A DNA stretch of 64,000 bases from Labilibaculum euxinicum. Its GTDB lineage: Bacteria > Bacteroidota > Bacteroidia > Bacteroidales > Marinifilaceae. The first letter of the stretch is position 1. Every line of letters begins with the position of its first letter. The notes beneath the pieces are model-generated. The model was not told where the DNA came from and made no database searches. It was given only the letters and a program-made list of their open reading frames with translations. The stretch lies in contig NZ_WTCR01000013.1 of assembly GCF_009795715.1 (NCBI RefSeq), positions 1 through 64,000 of the forward strand. Direction: 5' to 3'. Below, piece by piece: positions 48,531-58,075 of this stretch. The position numbers and the translations under genes are program-made.

Positions 48531-50648
48531 TTAAGATAAATCGATTGTAATATGATCTCCTTTATTAAAATAAGCTCCTGGTTGTATAGATTGTCCGGAC
48601 ACAGATCCCAAGCCTTTTACCCGAACCTTCAGTCCTGCATTTTCCAATATATAAAGTGCATCCTGAACGCCCATCCCTTTTACATTCGGAACCATAAATT
48701 TCTTAATTGTTCTGTATTTGTATTCAATAATTGAGTCTTTCCGCGAAGTTATTACCCATTCCGACTGAATATCTTTATTCGCTATTTCAATGTTTAATTC
48801 ATCAAACACTTTGTCCAGATCATTTTTATATCCATTCAATGAAACCGGTACCTTTGGTTCCAAACTTGCATCATCCGGTTTTATTGGATGCATTGAATAG
48901 CTCATCGCATACACTTTATCTGCAATTGTTTTAAAAACCGGACCGGCAACCTGATTTCCATAGAATCCTTTGGTTTTATTTGGTCGGTTAATTACAACAA
49001 TACACGAATACATAGGATCATCAGCAGGAAAATACCCAACAAATGAAGCTTGGTACACTTTAACTTTATAACCTTTATTTTTATCGGCTATTTGTGCCGT
49101 TCCAGTCTTTCCGGCAATGGTATAGTTCGCATTCCGCAGGTTTCTGGCCGTTCCTCTTAAAACAACACCTTCCAACATGTTTTTCACATTTTTAAGTGTT
49201 TCTCCGGAACAAATTTTAGATTTCAAGACTTCTTTATCAAAAGTTTGAATTACATCGCCATGATACCTCAATTCCTTTACAAATTTAGGCTTCATCATCT
49301 TACCATTATTAGCTATTGCATTATAAAATGTAAGAGTCTGCAAGGGTGTTTGCTGAACCGCATACCCAATCGACATCCAAGGCAAAGAAACTCCCGACCA
49401 TGATGGATCATCAGGATATTTGATACTTGGAATTCCTTCTCCTTTAATAGCAAGCCCCAATGGTTCATTCAACCGAAACTCGTAAAGACGATTAATAAAC
49501 GATCTAGGTTTGTTTTTATAGTGATCGTTTACCAATTTCGAAATCCCCACATTCGATGATTTTTCAAAAGCCTCCTGAACCGTTATTTTTCCATATCCGC
49601 CTACATGAGAATCGCGCATTTTTTCTTTGTAATAGCTAAATACGCCATTCCCTGTATCCACAGAGTCCATAGGGCCAACATATCCATCCTCAAACAAAGC
49701 CATTATTGAAGCCAACTTGAATGTTGAACCAGGTTCTGTTGCCTCACCAATAGCATAATTATAATCTTCCTTATATGATTGCGATTTTTCATCGAAACCT
49801 AAATTGGCTATTGCTTTAACTGCTCCCGTTTTCACCTCCATTAAAACCACAGATCCATGATCTGCATTGTATTTTATAAGCTGTTGCTCTAAAGCAGATT
49901 CAGCAACATCCTGATAATTCACATCAATGGTAGTGATCAAATCGTTCCCATCTTTAGGCTCGACCATATTTACAGGCAACCATCTGCCTGACATTTTTTG
50001 AATGATACTTATTCCATCAACTCCTTTTAAATCACTTTCAAAAGCCCCTTCGATACCCACCTTACCAATTTGCTGATTTTGTTCGCCTTCCAGCAAATAT
50101 CCTATTGTTCTGTTGGCCAGATTTAAGTGAGGCTGTATGCGTCTGTTTTCCTGTTCACAAATTAATCCACCTTTATTCTGCCCCAAACGAAAAATAGGAA
50201 AGGTCTTGATCTTTTTAAGTCCGATGTAATTAATTTTCTTTCGGTGAATTAAAAAATACCGGTTCGACTTGGTTCGATATTTCGCTTTCCAAAGCATATT
50301 TCTATAATCCTTTGCAGATTTATCCTGAAAAAACCGCGATAAGCAAAGTGCCAAAGAATCAACATCGGCACGAAAAAGAGAATCTGTCAATCCGGAAGCA
50401 CGAAAATCCATTCGTAATTGATAGTAAGGCAATGAACTTGCTAAAAGCCGGCCGTCAGCGGCACAAATATCTCCCCGATTGGCCGACACGATCACATCTC
50501 GCTGCGAAAGAGACTGAGCTTTACTTCGCCATTTATCTCCTTCGAACAATTGCAAGGCTACCACCCTACCAACAATGAGTATTGCAAAAATAATCACCAA
50601 AGTATAGATCGCCCCTACCCGCCATATGATATCCTTTTTTATCGGCAC
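48531..50648 (-). CDS. ftsI: Division-specific transpeptidase FtsI/PBP3 with PASTA domain
   Basis: This class B penicillin-binding protein of 705 residues has a membrane anchor (AIYTLVIIFAILIVGRVVALQLF) and a dimerisation domain. The transpeptidase domain has SxxK as EPGSTFKLASI, SxN as KSSNVG and KTG as AGKTGTAQ. A single C-terminal PASTA domain follows (VPNVKGMGVQDALYIL, then LENAGLKV). The start is GTG, and its first base is the last base of the ftsL stop (TAGTG). Bacterial FtsI with one PASTA unit is longer than E. coli PBP3 (588). Confidence 0.94.
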   Translation of the reverse strand: MPIKKDIIWRVGAIYTLVIIFAILIVGRVVALQLFEGDKWRSKAQSLSQRDVIVSANRGDICAADGRLLASSLPYYQLRMDFRASGLTDSLFRADVDSLALCLSRFFQDKSAKDYRNMLWKAKYRTKSNRYFLIHRKKINYIGLKKIKTFPIFRLGQNKGGLICEQENRRIQPHLNLANRTIGYLLEGEQNQQIGKVGIEGAFESDLKGVDGISIIQKMSGRWLPVNMVEPKDGNDLITTIDVNYQDVAESALEQQLIKYNADHGSVVLMEVKTGAVKAIANLGFDEKSQSYKEDYNYAIGEATEPGSTFKLASIMALFEDGYVGPMDSVDTGNGVFSYYKEKMRDSHVGGYGKITVQEAFEKSSNVGISKLVNDHYKNKPRSFINRLYEFRLNEPLGLAIKGEGIPSIKYPDDPSWSGVSLPWMSIGYAVQQTPLQTLTFYNAIANNGKMMKPKFVKELRYHGDVIQTFDKEVLKSKICSGETLKNVKNMLEGVVLRGTARNLRNANYTIAGKTGTAQIADKNKGYKVKVYQASFVGYFPADDPMYSCIVVINRPNKTKGFYGNQVAGPVFKTIADKVYAMSYSMHPIKPDDASLEPKVPVSLNGYKNDLDKVFDELNIEIANKDIQSEWVITSRKDSIIEYKYRTIKKFMVPNVKGMGVQDALYILENAGLKVRVKGLGSVSGQSIQPGAYFNKGDHITIDLS

Positions 50649-51028
50649 TACTTCTCTAAATATATTTTAATAGGAGGCTCGGTTGCTTCAATCAAATCAA
50701 GACCTTCATTTTCCACTCTTTTTACAACTTCTGATTGCTTGCTCATATACATCAGATCGGAGGCTGTTGTTATCGATTCAAACCTTAGCTCCTTTAACTC
50801 TTGCTCCAAACCGACCATATCACGATAAACTCTTTCGGAACGATACCTGTTGCTGATATAAAAAATTCCTAAAACAACTAAGAAAATGATAAAAGGCAAC
50901 TGTTGAACCACTTCCGTTTTCGTTAAAATACTTCCATCAATAAAATCCTTGACCGAACCTGAAGATGTCTCTTTCAGTTCCTCACTAGGCTTAATGAAAT
51001 CGTTGTATTTTTTTCGAAATTTAAACAT
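50648..51028 (-). CDS. ftsL: FtsL-like cell division protein
   Basis: This 126-residue protein has one hydrophobic helix (about 47-62, LPFIIFLVVLGIFYIS) after a cytosolic tail, then a helical coiled-coil-like segment (GLEQELKELRFESITTASDL) and a basic end. Low sequence similarity is normal for FtsL. Its position between rsmH and ftsI is the main evidence. It would partner FtsQ and FtsI at the septum. Confidence 0.75.
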   Translation of the reverse strand: MFKFRKKYNDFIKPSEELKETSSGSVKDFIDGSILTKTEVVQQLPFIIFLVVLGIFYISNRYRSERVYRDMVGLEQELKELRFESITTASDLMYMSKQSEVVKRVENEGLDLIEATEPPIKIYLEK

Positions 51029-51030
51029 CC

Positions 51031-51936
51031 TTATAATGATTTAGGTTGAGCAATCCGAAGTTTCGCACTTCGCGCTCTTCCATTTAGCTCAATCTCCTTT
51101 TCACCCGGAAGAATTACCTTTCGGTTAATCGCGGTTAACGGCGTTTGCACATTCCCAAAGAAATCTTTTTCTGCATTGCCTTCAAATTTTCCATCCCGAA
51201 TAAAATTCTTCACCAATCTATCCTCCAAAGAGTGGTAAGTGATCACAACCAATCTTCCATCCGGCTTTAACATTTCTGCAGACTGCAATAACATTTCCTT
51301 CAAAACATCCATCTCCTGATTCACCTCTATCCTAATAGCCTGGAATACCTGAGCTAAATATTTATGCTCTTTAAACTTAGGCGTACAAGGAGCAATCACC
51401 TCCTTAAAATGCTGAATAGTAGTAAACGGCGTTTCTTTTCTTTGATTATCAATTACCCGCACGAGCTTTCCTGGATTTTTAACCTCTCCGTAAAATTTGA
51501 AGATTCGAAACAAATCCTCAACACTATACTCATTCAATAAATCAGCAGCAGTAAAATTTGAATCCTGATTCATTCTCATATCAAGGTCGCCATCGAAACG
51601 AAAAGAAAAACCTCGTTCGGCCACATCAAATTCATGAGAAGAAACACCCAAATCGGCTAAAATTCCATCCACTTTAGGGTAACCTAAATATTTCATGAAA
51701 TTCTTAAAGTACCTGAAATTATGACGGACAAATATGAACCGATCGTCTTTTGGCACATTTTCTTCTGCATCCACATCCTGATCAAAGCCAATCAATTTGC
51801 CTGTAGTAAGATGCTTTAAAATCTCTCTTGAATGGCCTCCTCCACCAAAAGTGAGATCTACATAGATTCCATCTGGTTTTATATCCAACCCTTCAATACT
51901 CTCTCCTAGTAAAACTGGAATATGATATGTACTCAT
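51031..51936 (-). CDS. rsmH: 16S rRNA m4C1402 methyltransferase
   Basis: The protein methylates N4 of C1402 in 16S rRNA. Motifs are HIPVLLGESIEGL, DLTFGGGGHSREIL, DGILADLGVSSHEFD, QVFQAIRIEVNQEM and ITYHSLEDRLVK. I prefer the ATG at 51936 giving 301 residues, since the family begins near YHIPVLL; an ATG at 51960 would add eight residues. It is 57 bases from mraZ. Confidence 0.94.
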   Translation of the reverse strand: MSTYHIPVLLGESIEGLDIKPDGIYVDLTFGGGGHSREILKHLTTGKLIGFDQDVDAEENVPKDDRFIFVRHNFRYFKNFMKYLGYPKVDGILADLGVSSHEFDVAERGFSFRFDGDLDMRMNQDSNFTAADLLNEYSVEDLFRIFKFYGEVKNPGKLVRVIDNQRKETPFTTIQHFKEVIAPCTPKFKEHKYLAQVFQAIRIEVNQEMDVLKEMLLQSAEMLKPDGRLVVITYHSLEDRLVKNFIRDGKFEGNAEKDFFGNVQTPLTAINRKVILPGEKEIELNGRARSAKLRIAQPKSL

Positions 51937-51993
51937 TTTTTTATCTTTTAATTGAAACACAAAGGAACAACTCTAAATGCTCATACTCAACGA

Positions 51994-52455
51994 TTACCCG
52001 TTATTTAAATCCCCTCCTAAAATTTCATCAGCCAAAGTACTGAATCCATCCTGCCCAAGAGCTGATTTTTCGTAAGTTTCAGTATCCCATATTTCGATTT
52101 TCCCATCTTGTCCGGCCAGGGTAACATCTTTTGAAAATCCGGCAAAATCAAAAAATTTCTTAGGAATTAAAATCCGTCCATTCCCATCAATTAAGACCTC
52201 TGCAGTACCTCTAAAAAACTCCCGCAAAAATCCTGCATGCTTCTTATTAAAAGGATTCACCTTCGTCCGTACCATCTCGGTTTGCTTCTCCCATTCCGAA
52301 ATAGAGTAGAGGTCTAAACATTTCTCGTAAAGATTTTTCCTTAGAACACAACGATTTTCAGAACCTCCATTAAGGAGCTTCCGAAAAGCAGAAGGCAGCA
52401 AAACACGGCCTTTTGAGTCCAACCTACAAGGATAATCACCTATAAATGTTACCAT
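51994..52455 (-). CDS. mraZ: Transcriptional regulator MraZ
   Basis: The 153-residue protein has two AbrB-like DNA-binding halves, each with the DxxxR signature: CRLDSKGRVLLPSAFR and VLIDGNGRILIPKKFF. It is the first gene of the dcw operon and its operator, with three correctly phased repeats, lies 42-66 bases upstream, so autorepression is expected. Confidence 0.94.
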   Translation of the reverse strand: MVTFIGDYPCRLDSKGRVLLPSAFRKLLNGGSENRCVLRKNLYEKCLDLYSISEWEKQTEMVRTKVNPFNKKHAGFLREFFRGTAEVLIDGNGRILIPKKFFDFAGFSKDVTLAGQDGKIEIWDTETYEKSALGQDGFSTLADEILGGDLNNG

Positions 52456-52496
52456 TGGGAAAAATAATTTACAATTGTAAAATTAGAGAAAAATTT

Positions 52497-52521
52497 ACCC
52501 ACTTTCAACCACATACTCCCA
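52497..52521 (-). promoter_or_regulatory. MraZ operator (three TGGGN repeats)
   Basis: On the minus strand the order is TGGGA, GTATG, TGGTT, GAAAG, TGGGT, that is three TGGGN-type boxes with five-base gaps (10-bp period). This is the known MraZ binding pattern. The middle box has one mismatch. A candidate -7 sequence TAATTTTA lies about 20 bases further downstream toward mraZ, so binding could cover the promoter. Confidence 0.85.
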
Positions 52522-52599
52522 CTTTTATAGTTTTGTTAATAACTTTTAACAAGCAGCCCAACTAATTATCACTCAATTATATTGAGATTGTTATAAATC

Positions 52600-52633
52600 T
52601 TTGAGAAACAAAGCAAGAAAATTGCGATATTTG
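52600..52633 (+). promoter_or_regulatory. Candidate promoter of the acyltransferase pair
   Basis: TTTG (52600-52603), a 22-base spacer and GATATTTG (52626-52633, one mismatch to TAnnTTTG) lie 30 bases before the ATG. Confidence 0.45.
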
Positions 52634-52662
52634 CTAACTATATTAAAATATTTAAGATTTTT

Positions 52663-53499
52663 ATGCAAAAAGAAAACACTCCCGAGAGCTATTTAAAAAT
52701 TGATATAGAGAAGGTTTTTGCAAGTAAAAGTGAAAGAATTTCAAAACTACTCCCTAAGTTTATAATTCGTTACCTTAAAAGAATCGTTCATCAGGATGAG
52801 CTTAATGATTTCTTATCAAGAAACTATCAAAAAGAAGGTATTGAATTTGCAGATAGTGTTTTGGAAGAACTTCAAATTACTTTTGAGATTAAAGGTCTTG
52901 AAAACATCAATAAAGAAGGCAGATATATTTTCGCTTCCAATCATCCATTAGGTGGTCCCGACGGGATTATTTTAATCAGCATTTTTGGCAAGCATTTTCC
53001 GAAAATTAAATTTTTGGTTAATGATATCCTAATGAATATCAAAAACTTATCAGACGTTTTTGTGCCAATAAACAAACATGGAGGGCAAGCAAAAGAAGCT
53101 GCAAGAACAATAGTAGAAGCCTACCAATCGGAAGCAACAATACTCACCTTTCCGGCAGGTTTAGTTTCCCGAAAACAAAAAGGGAAAATTGAAGATTTAG
53201 AATGGAAAAAAAGTTTTATTTCGAAGGCAAAAAAATACAAACGCGATATAGTACCTATTCATATTAACGGAAGAAACTCTAATTTCTTTTATAACCTTGC
53301 CAATCTTAGGAAATTCCTAAGGTTAAAATCTAATTTGGAAATGTTATATTTGCCAAACGAGCTTTTTAAGCAAAGAGGAAAAAAATTCACTATTTGCGTA
53401 GGTAAGCCTGTCTCATACCAAACCTTTGACAAAAGTATGTCGTATGACAAGTGGGCTGAAAAAATGAAAGAGAAAACATATAATTTAGCAAATCAATAA
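52663..53499 (+). CDS. glsA: 1-acyl-glycerophosphate acyltransferase-type O-acyltransferase (GlsA-like)
   Basis: This 278-residue PlsC-family enzyme has the catalytic NHxxxxD box (SNHPLGGPD at about 88-95) and TFPAGLVSRKQKGKIEDLEWKK as the substrate-binding block. It lies 155 bases ahead of a large GNAT of the Acetyltransf_5 type. In Bacteroides the same pair makes glycine lipids: GlsB N-acylates glycine, GlsA O-acylates the hydroxy-fatty acid. That assignment is inference from context; plain phospholipid acylation is the alternative. Confidence 0.75.
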   Translation: MQKENTPESYLKIDIEKVFASKSERISKLLPKFIIRYLKRIVHQDELNDFLSRNYQKEGIEFADSVLEELQITFEIKGLENINKEGRYIFASNHPLGGPDGIILISIFGKHFPKIKFLVNDILMNIKNLSDVFVPINKHGGQAKEAARTIVEAYQSEATILTFPAGLVSRKQKGKIEDLEWKKSFISKAKKYKRDIVPIHINGRNSNFFYNLANLRKFLRLKSNLEMLYLPNELFKQRGKKFTICVGKPVSYQTFDKSMSYDKWAEKMKEKTYNLANQ

Positions 53500-53653
53500 A
53501 TCCTTATCCCTAAGGTTCTATTCGTTTGATCAAATATTAGCCACAGTACTATTCATTATTATCGATAATGTAAGTATTTTTGAAAATCATTTTTAGTAAA
53601 AAAAAAAAACCAAAATAATAATTATCCTTGCAAAGGAATCAATACAACGACTA

Positions 53654-54631
53654 ATGAAAGAAATTATTCCCCCTGTACCACGAGAGGAGCTTGAGAAAGA
53701 ACTGACTGAAGAAAGATTTGTACGCAAGACCAACAAGGGATCGAATGAAATCTATTGCTTCACACATCATGATTCTCCTAATCTGATGAGAGAAGTTGGA
53801 CGTTTACGTGAAATCACTTTCCGTAAAGCCGGAGGAGGTACAGGTAAAGATATTGATATTGATGACTTTGATCTGGATGAAAAACCATATCATCAATTAA
53901 TTGTTTGGGATCCTAAAGCAAAAGAAATTCTTGGCGGCTACCGTTATATTTTGTGCAGCGAGGCTCCTAAAGATGAAAATGGAGAAATCTATCTTGCAAC
54001 TTCCAGATTGTTTAATTTCTCAGATGAATTTAAAAAGAACTATATGCCTCACATGATCGAATTGGGGCGGTCGTTTGTACAACCGGAATATCAATCGATC
54101 AGAAAAGGCCGTAAAAGTTTATATGCACTTGATAATTTATGGGATGGATTAGGTGCTTTAATTATTGATTACCCTGAAATTAAATATTTCTTTGGCAAAG
54201 TAACAATGTATCCTGATTACAACAGAGATGCCCGAAATCACATCCTGTATTTCATGAATAAAATGTTCAACGATCCGGACAAACTTGCCACTCCTACAAC
54301 TCCTCTTGTAACCAATATGGACACAGAGCTGTTAGCAAAAGATTTTTGCAAAGATACTTTTGAGGAGAACTACAAAGTTCTATCACAAAATGTTCGTAAG
54401 AATGGAGAAAATGTTCCCCCACTCATTAATGCTTACATGGGATTATCCCCTACAATGAAGTGCTTTGGCACAGCCATCAACACACATTTTGGAGATGTTG
54501 AAGAAACAGGTATCATGATTACAATTGCCGATGTTTACGAGAACAAAAAAGACCGGCACACGGCATCTTACCTTTCTTTACTGCACATCAAGCTTCCAAA
54601 AACAAAACTGAATATTTTTAAAAAGAAATAA
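53654..54631 (+). CDS. glsB: GNAT N-acyltransferase (GlsB/OlsB-like)
   Basis: The 325-residue protein is the Bacteroidota 'hemolysin-like' N-acyltransferase: an N-terminal GLHREITFR-like segment (REITFRKAGGGTGKDIDIDD), the core HQLIVWDPKAKEILGGYRYI, the catalytic-type MIELGRSFVQPEYQ and GKVTMYPDYN. OlsB-type enzymes are shorter and lack the long C-terminal extension. It lies after a PlsC-type O-acyltransferase, the two-gene layout of glycine-lipid synthesis. Amino-acid preference (glycine or ornithine) is not evident from sequence. Confidence 0.75.
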   Translation: MKEIIPPVPREELEKELTEERFVRKTNKGSNEIYCFTHHDSPNLMREVGRLREITFRKAGGGTGKDIDIDDFDLDEKPYHQLIVWDPKAKEILGGYRYILCSEAPKDENGEIYLATSRLFNFSDEFKKNYMPHMIELGRSFVQPEYQSIRKGRKSLYALDNLWDGLGALIIDYPEIKYFFGKVTMYPDYNRDARNHILYFMNKMFNDPDKLATPTTPLVTNMDTELLAKDFCKDTFEENYKVLSQNVRKNGENVPPLINAYMGLSPTMKCFGTAINTHFGDVEETGIMITIADVYENKKDRHTASYLSLLHIKLPKTKLNIFKKK

Positions 54632-54638
54632 TCTCAAA

Positions 54639-54666
54639 AAGCATTCTGAAAAGAATGCTTTTTTTT
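54639..54666 (+). terminator. Terminator of the acyltransferase pair
   Basis: AAGCATTCT and AGAATGCTT around GAAA, followed by eight T. It ends transcription from the glsA/glsB-like pair. Confidence 0.88.
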
Positions 54667-54684
54667 GTAACACATTCAAACAAA

Positions 54685-54710
54685 AAACCCGCCTTTTGCA
54701 AGACGGGTTT
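54685..54710 (-). terminator. Terminator of purF
   Basis: On the minus strand AAACCCG and CGGGTTT bracket an inner CTT/AAG stem around a TTGC loop, followed by a T run. It lies 22 bases past the purF stop. Confidence 0.82.
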
Positions 54711-54731
54711 CCATTTTATATCGAACTTATT

Positions 54732-56633
54732 TTAGTAAGCCCGTCTGTCATTTCCTTCACAATAGTTAATAAAAGAAGTATTCACCACTTTATTTCCTCC
54801 TGGAGTTGGATAATTTCCTGTGAAATACCAATCACCAGTATGCTCAGGACAAGCTACATGAAGATTTTCAACTGTCTGATAAACAATCCTCACCTCAGCA
54901 TCCATCACTTCCGGAGTTAGTAACACCGCAATTTTATCCGATATTTCTTCCGCAGTAAAAGGCTTGTAAATTTCTTTCACAAAGTTAACTACCTCTTCTT
55001 TAGGCAAATTTTCCTGAGCTTTACACTTCTTATATGTTTCATCAATTACAGCCTCCAAACCACGCTCTTTCAGCATTGCAATTGCAGCATTAAAAGCAAT
55101 AAATTCACCCATTCGGGTCATATCTATTCCATAACAATCAGGATAACGAATCTGAGGAGCTGAAGAAACAATTACAATCTTTTTTGGATGAAGACGATCT
55201 AAGATCCTAAGAATACTTTGCTTTAAAGTTGTCCCTCTAACAATAGAGTCATCAATAACAACCAGATTATCCTCTTGATTCTTAACAATCCCGTAAGTAA
55301 CATCATAAACATGACCTACCAAATCGTCACGCCCTTCATCATTGGAAATGAAGGTTCTCATTTTCGCATCCTTAATAGCTATTTTTTCTACTCTGGGCTC
55401 AACAGAGATAATCTCCTGAAGTTTTTCCTCTGTCCAACTTCCGTTCAAATCATGAATCTGCTGTTTTTTTTGCTCCATTAAGTGATGTCGAACACCTTCC
55501 ATCATGCCATAAAATGCTGTTTCAGCAGTATTTGGAATAAATGAAAAAACAGTATTTTTAATGTCATGATCAACAGAATCCAAGATAGCCGGAGTCAACA
55601 GTTGCCCCAGCCTCTTCCTTTCCTTATAAATATCTCTATCGCTTCCCCGGGAAAAATAGATTCTTTCGAAAGAACAAGATCTTCTTTTTTGAGCAACACG
55701 CACAGGAACCTCGGCAACATCACCATTCTTACGAACAATAACTGCATTTCCCGGAGCAATTTCTTTAATCGAATTTGCTCTAACATTTAAAGCTGTTTGA
55801 ATAACCGGTCTTTCCGAAGCAACTACAACAATCTCATCATCATGATAATAAAATGCCGGACGAATACCCCAAGGATCTCTCATCACAAAAGAATCGCCAT
55901 GGCCAAACATACCTGCAATTGCATATCCTCCATCCCAATCTCTACTGGCTCCCGAAAGCACCTTTTGTATATCTATATTCTTTTCTATTTGAGGGGATAT
56001 CTCCTGATTCGATAAACCATCATTTTTATACTGACGGAATAGCATTTGATTTTCTTCGTCTAAATAATGCCCTACTTTTTCAAGAATTGTTACTGTATCA
56101 GTATAATTTTTAGGATGTTGTCCCAATCCAACCAACAAATCAAATAGCTCATCAACATTAGTCAGATTAAAGTTTCCGGCCAACACCAGATTTCTCGACT
56201 TCCAGTTATTTTCTCTCATTACCGGATGAACGAAATCAATACTGTTTCGTCCAAAAGTTCCGTATCGTAAATGTCCCAAATACACTTCTCCTGCAAAGGG
56301 TAAGTTTGCTTTGGCCCAAACAGGGTCATTAAATTTCTCAGGATATTTTGCCTCTGCGGCCGCCAGCTCTTTGTAAACACCGTCAAAAACATCTTTTATT
56401 GGCTGATCACTGCATGAACGCTCACGATGAATGTATTTGTTCCCTGGAGGCATGTCCAATTTCAACCCAACAGCTCCAGCACCTTCCTGGCCTCTGTTGT
56501 GTTGTTTTTCCATCAACAGATAGAGTTTTTGAATACCATATCTCCACGATCCGTATTTTTCCTGATAGTACTCAAGAGGTTTTAGCAATCGAATCATTGC
56601 TATCCCACACTCGTGCTTTAGTTGGTCACTCAT
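54732..56633 (-). CDS. purF: Amidophosphoribosyltransferase
   Basis: The 633-residue enzyme makes phosphoribosylamine, the first step of purine synthesis. An N-terminal class II glutamine amidotransferase begins HECGIAMIRL; Cys9 would be the nucleophile after removal of a short propeptide. HNRGQEGAG, GHLRYGTFG and the PRPP-binding loop VVIDDSIVRGTTLKQSI (about 458-474) follow. The Bacteroidota form is longer than E. coli PurF (505) with inserts. It lies 22 bases after the SPOR gene. Whether another purF exists in the genome cannot be seen here. Confidence 0.88.
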   Translation of the reverse strand: MSDQLKHECGIAMIRLLKPLEYYQEKYGSWRYGIQKLYLLMEKQHNRGQEGAGAVGLKLDMPPGNKYIHRERSCSDQPIKDVFDGVYKELAAAEAKYPEKFNDPVWAKANLPFAGEVYLGHLRYGTFGRNSIDFVHPVMRENNWKSRNLVLAGNFNLTNVDELFDLLVGLGQHPKNYTDTVTILEKVGHYLDEENQMLFRQYKNDGLSNQEISPQIEKNIDIQKVLSGASRDWDGGYAIAGMFGHGDSFVMRDPWGIRPAFYYHDDEIVVVASERPVIQTALNVRANSIKEIAPGNAVIVRKNGDVAEVPVRVAQKRRSCSFERIYFSRGSDRDIYKERKRLGQLLTPAILDSVDHDIKNTVFSFIPNTAETAFYGMMEGVRHHLMEQKKQQIHDLNGSWTEEKLQEIISVEPRVEKIAIKDAKMRTFISNDEGRDDLVGHVYDVTYGIVKNQEDNLVVIDDSIVRGTTLKQSILRILDRLHPKKIVIVSSAPQIRYPDCYGIDMTRMGEFIAFNAAIAMLKERGLEAVIDETYKKCKAQENLPKEEVVNFVKEIYKPFTAEEISDKIAVLLTPEVMDAEVRIVYQTVENLHVACPEHTGDWYFTGNYPTPGGNKVVNTSFINYCEGNDRRAY

Positions 56634-56655
56634 TATTAACTTCTTAAATGGTTAT

Positions 56656-57168
56656 TTAGTTTGCATTTTGTTGTTTATCCTCTTCATCAAGAATAAGCTC
56701 TTCAAGATCTTGCTCGTTTGGTGTCAAATCTGAAAATAAAATATAAGTCTTAACCGGATAACAATTCGGAAAGAACTTTAAACAAGCTTTGTAAAGCTCG
56801 ATTGATTCTATTTTACTTCGAAAATTACCAACACTAACCCTAAAATCAGGAGCCTTATATACTACATAAGCCCTTTCTTCAGGAAACAGCTCTTTAAATT
56901 CTTCCTTAATCTTAAATGCTTTTTCCCGATCGGTACTTCTACCTGAAAAAATCTGAATTCTATATCCTGAAAATCCAGGATCCTTTGAGCTAATCATTTT
57001 ATCTGTATCGAGCAGCTCTTTAATTCGATCATCCTGAATGAGCCTAACACTCCCCAGCGAGTCTACTCTTTGTTCACCACTAGATTTCACGTCTTCAACA
57101 AATTGTGCATTTGATGAGACACCTAACAGAATAAAGATAGATAAGAATAATATTTTAATGTACTGCAT
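56656..57168 (-). CDS. SPOR-domain exported protein
   Basis: From ATG 57168 the 170-residue product has a signal peptide (KILFLSIFILLGVSSNAQ), a linker and a SPOR domain at about 78-145: YRIQIFSGRSTDREKAFKI, VVYKAPDFRVSVGNFRS and LKFFPNCYPVKTYI. SPOR domains bind denuded septal glycans, so it probably localises to the division site. An upstream ATG (57213) would place 15 residues before the signal. It is between the universal stress gene and purF on one strand. Confidence 0.85.
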   Translation of the reverse strand: MQYIKILFLSIFILLGVSSNAQFVEDVKSSGEQRVDSLGSVRLIQDDRIKELLDTDKMISSKDPGFSGYRIQIFSGRSTDREKAFKIKEEFKELFPEERAYVVYKAPDFRVSVGNFRSKIESIELYKACLKFFPNCYPVKTYILFSDLTPNEQDLEELILDEEDKQQNAN

Positions 57169-57241
57169 TTTTTGTTGTTTATAAACACCTAATAAAAACA
57201 GAAGATGAATCACCTGTTAAACCAGCTGCCGGATTCATTAA

Positions 57242-58075
57242 TTAATTGTTAGGAACAGATAATATTGGAATTTCAGAACGATTTATCATCTGTTGAGCGT
57301 AAGATCCAAAAAACATATTAATCGAGCTTTCAGCTTGTTCTGTCATAATTGCAATTAAATCTGCATCTACTTCACGAGCATAATCCAGAGAAGAGAAAGT
57401 ATTATTGTCTCCTTTACGAATGCTCTTCACATAGTCAATATTCCCATCCTTTAAGTAGTCTTCAGCCTGTCTCATATAATGTTCAATCTTCCCGATCACA
57501 TTGGTGTCGGAAGTTTCATGAACACCCAAAATATGAACTTTCGCATTACATCGGGAAGCAATTTCAGACACAAATGGAATTTTCTTTCTTGTATCAGTGC
57601 TTGCATCAATAGGCATTACAATTGTTTTTACCTGCCCCTTAGTGAATTCTTTTTGTACCGTTATAACAGGACAAGTGGCATTCGTAACGACTTTAACAGC
57701 ATTACTTCCAATAAAAAATTCTTCGAAACCGGAAGCTCCGTAAGCTCCCATAAGAATCATGTATGCATCGCCGTATTTTGCTTGATTTACAATTTCGCGG
57801 TAAACACTTCCTGTTCTTATTTTAAAATCAAAAACTCCATTCCTAACACAATAGTCAGCAGAATGAAGCTCAGTCAATTTCTCGAAATATTCTTGTACGG
57901 TATGAATGATTTCATTTTTCAATTCCTCGAAATGAAAAGGGATTTCGAATTTCTCAGATTTCTGCACATGAATCATCCTAAGATGACAATCCAATTTATT
58001 TGCCAAATAAATGCCAAACCTCAATGCCTTGAGAGAATCACCAGAAAAATCAACTGGAACTAAAATACGTTTCAT
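57242..58075 (-). CDS. Universal stress protein, tandem UspA domains
   Basis: The 277-residue protein has two UspA folds (1-140 and 150-277). The first has the nucleotide-binding pattern MGAYGASGFEEFFIGSNAVKV. The second ends MFFGSYAQQMINRSEIPILS, with the glycine-rich loop degenerate, so probably only one half binds ATP. The terminal strand VLVPVDFSGDSLKALRFG at the start is typical. Its role in stress is not specific. Confidence 0.88.
   Translation of the reverse strand: MKRILVPVDFSGDSLKALRFGIYLANKLDCHLRMIHVQKSEKFEIPFHFEELKNEIIHTVQEYFEKLTELHSADYCVRNGVFDFKIRTGSVYREIVNQAKYGDAYMILMGAYGASGFEEFFIGSNAVKVVTNATCPVITVQKEFTKGQVKTIVMPIDASTDTRKKIPFVSEIASRCNAKVHILGVHETSDTNVIGKIEHYMRQAEDYLKDGNIDYVKSIRKGDNNTFSSLDYAREVDADLIAIMTEQAESSINMFFGSYAQQMINRSEIPILSVPNN

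Noticed and set aside
35703-52521. Whether the second ftsZ is an assembly duplication
   Set aside because: The copies have diverged in DNA and have different tails, so it is not a repeated read artefact.
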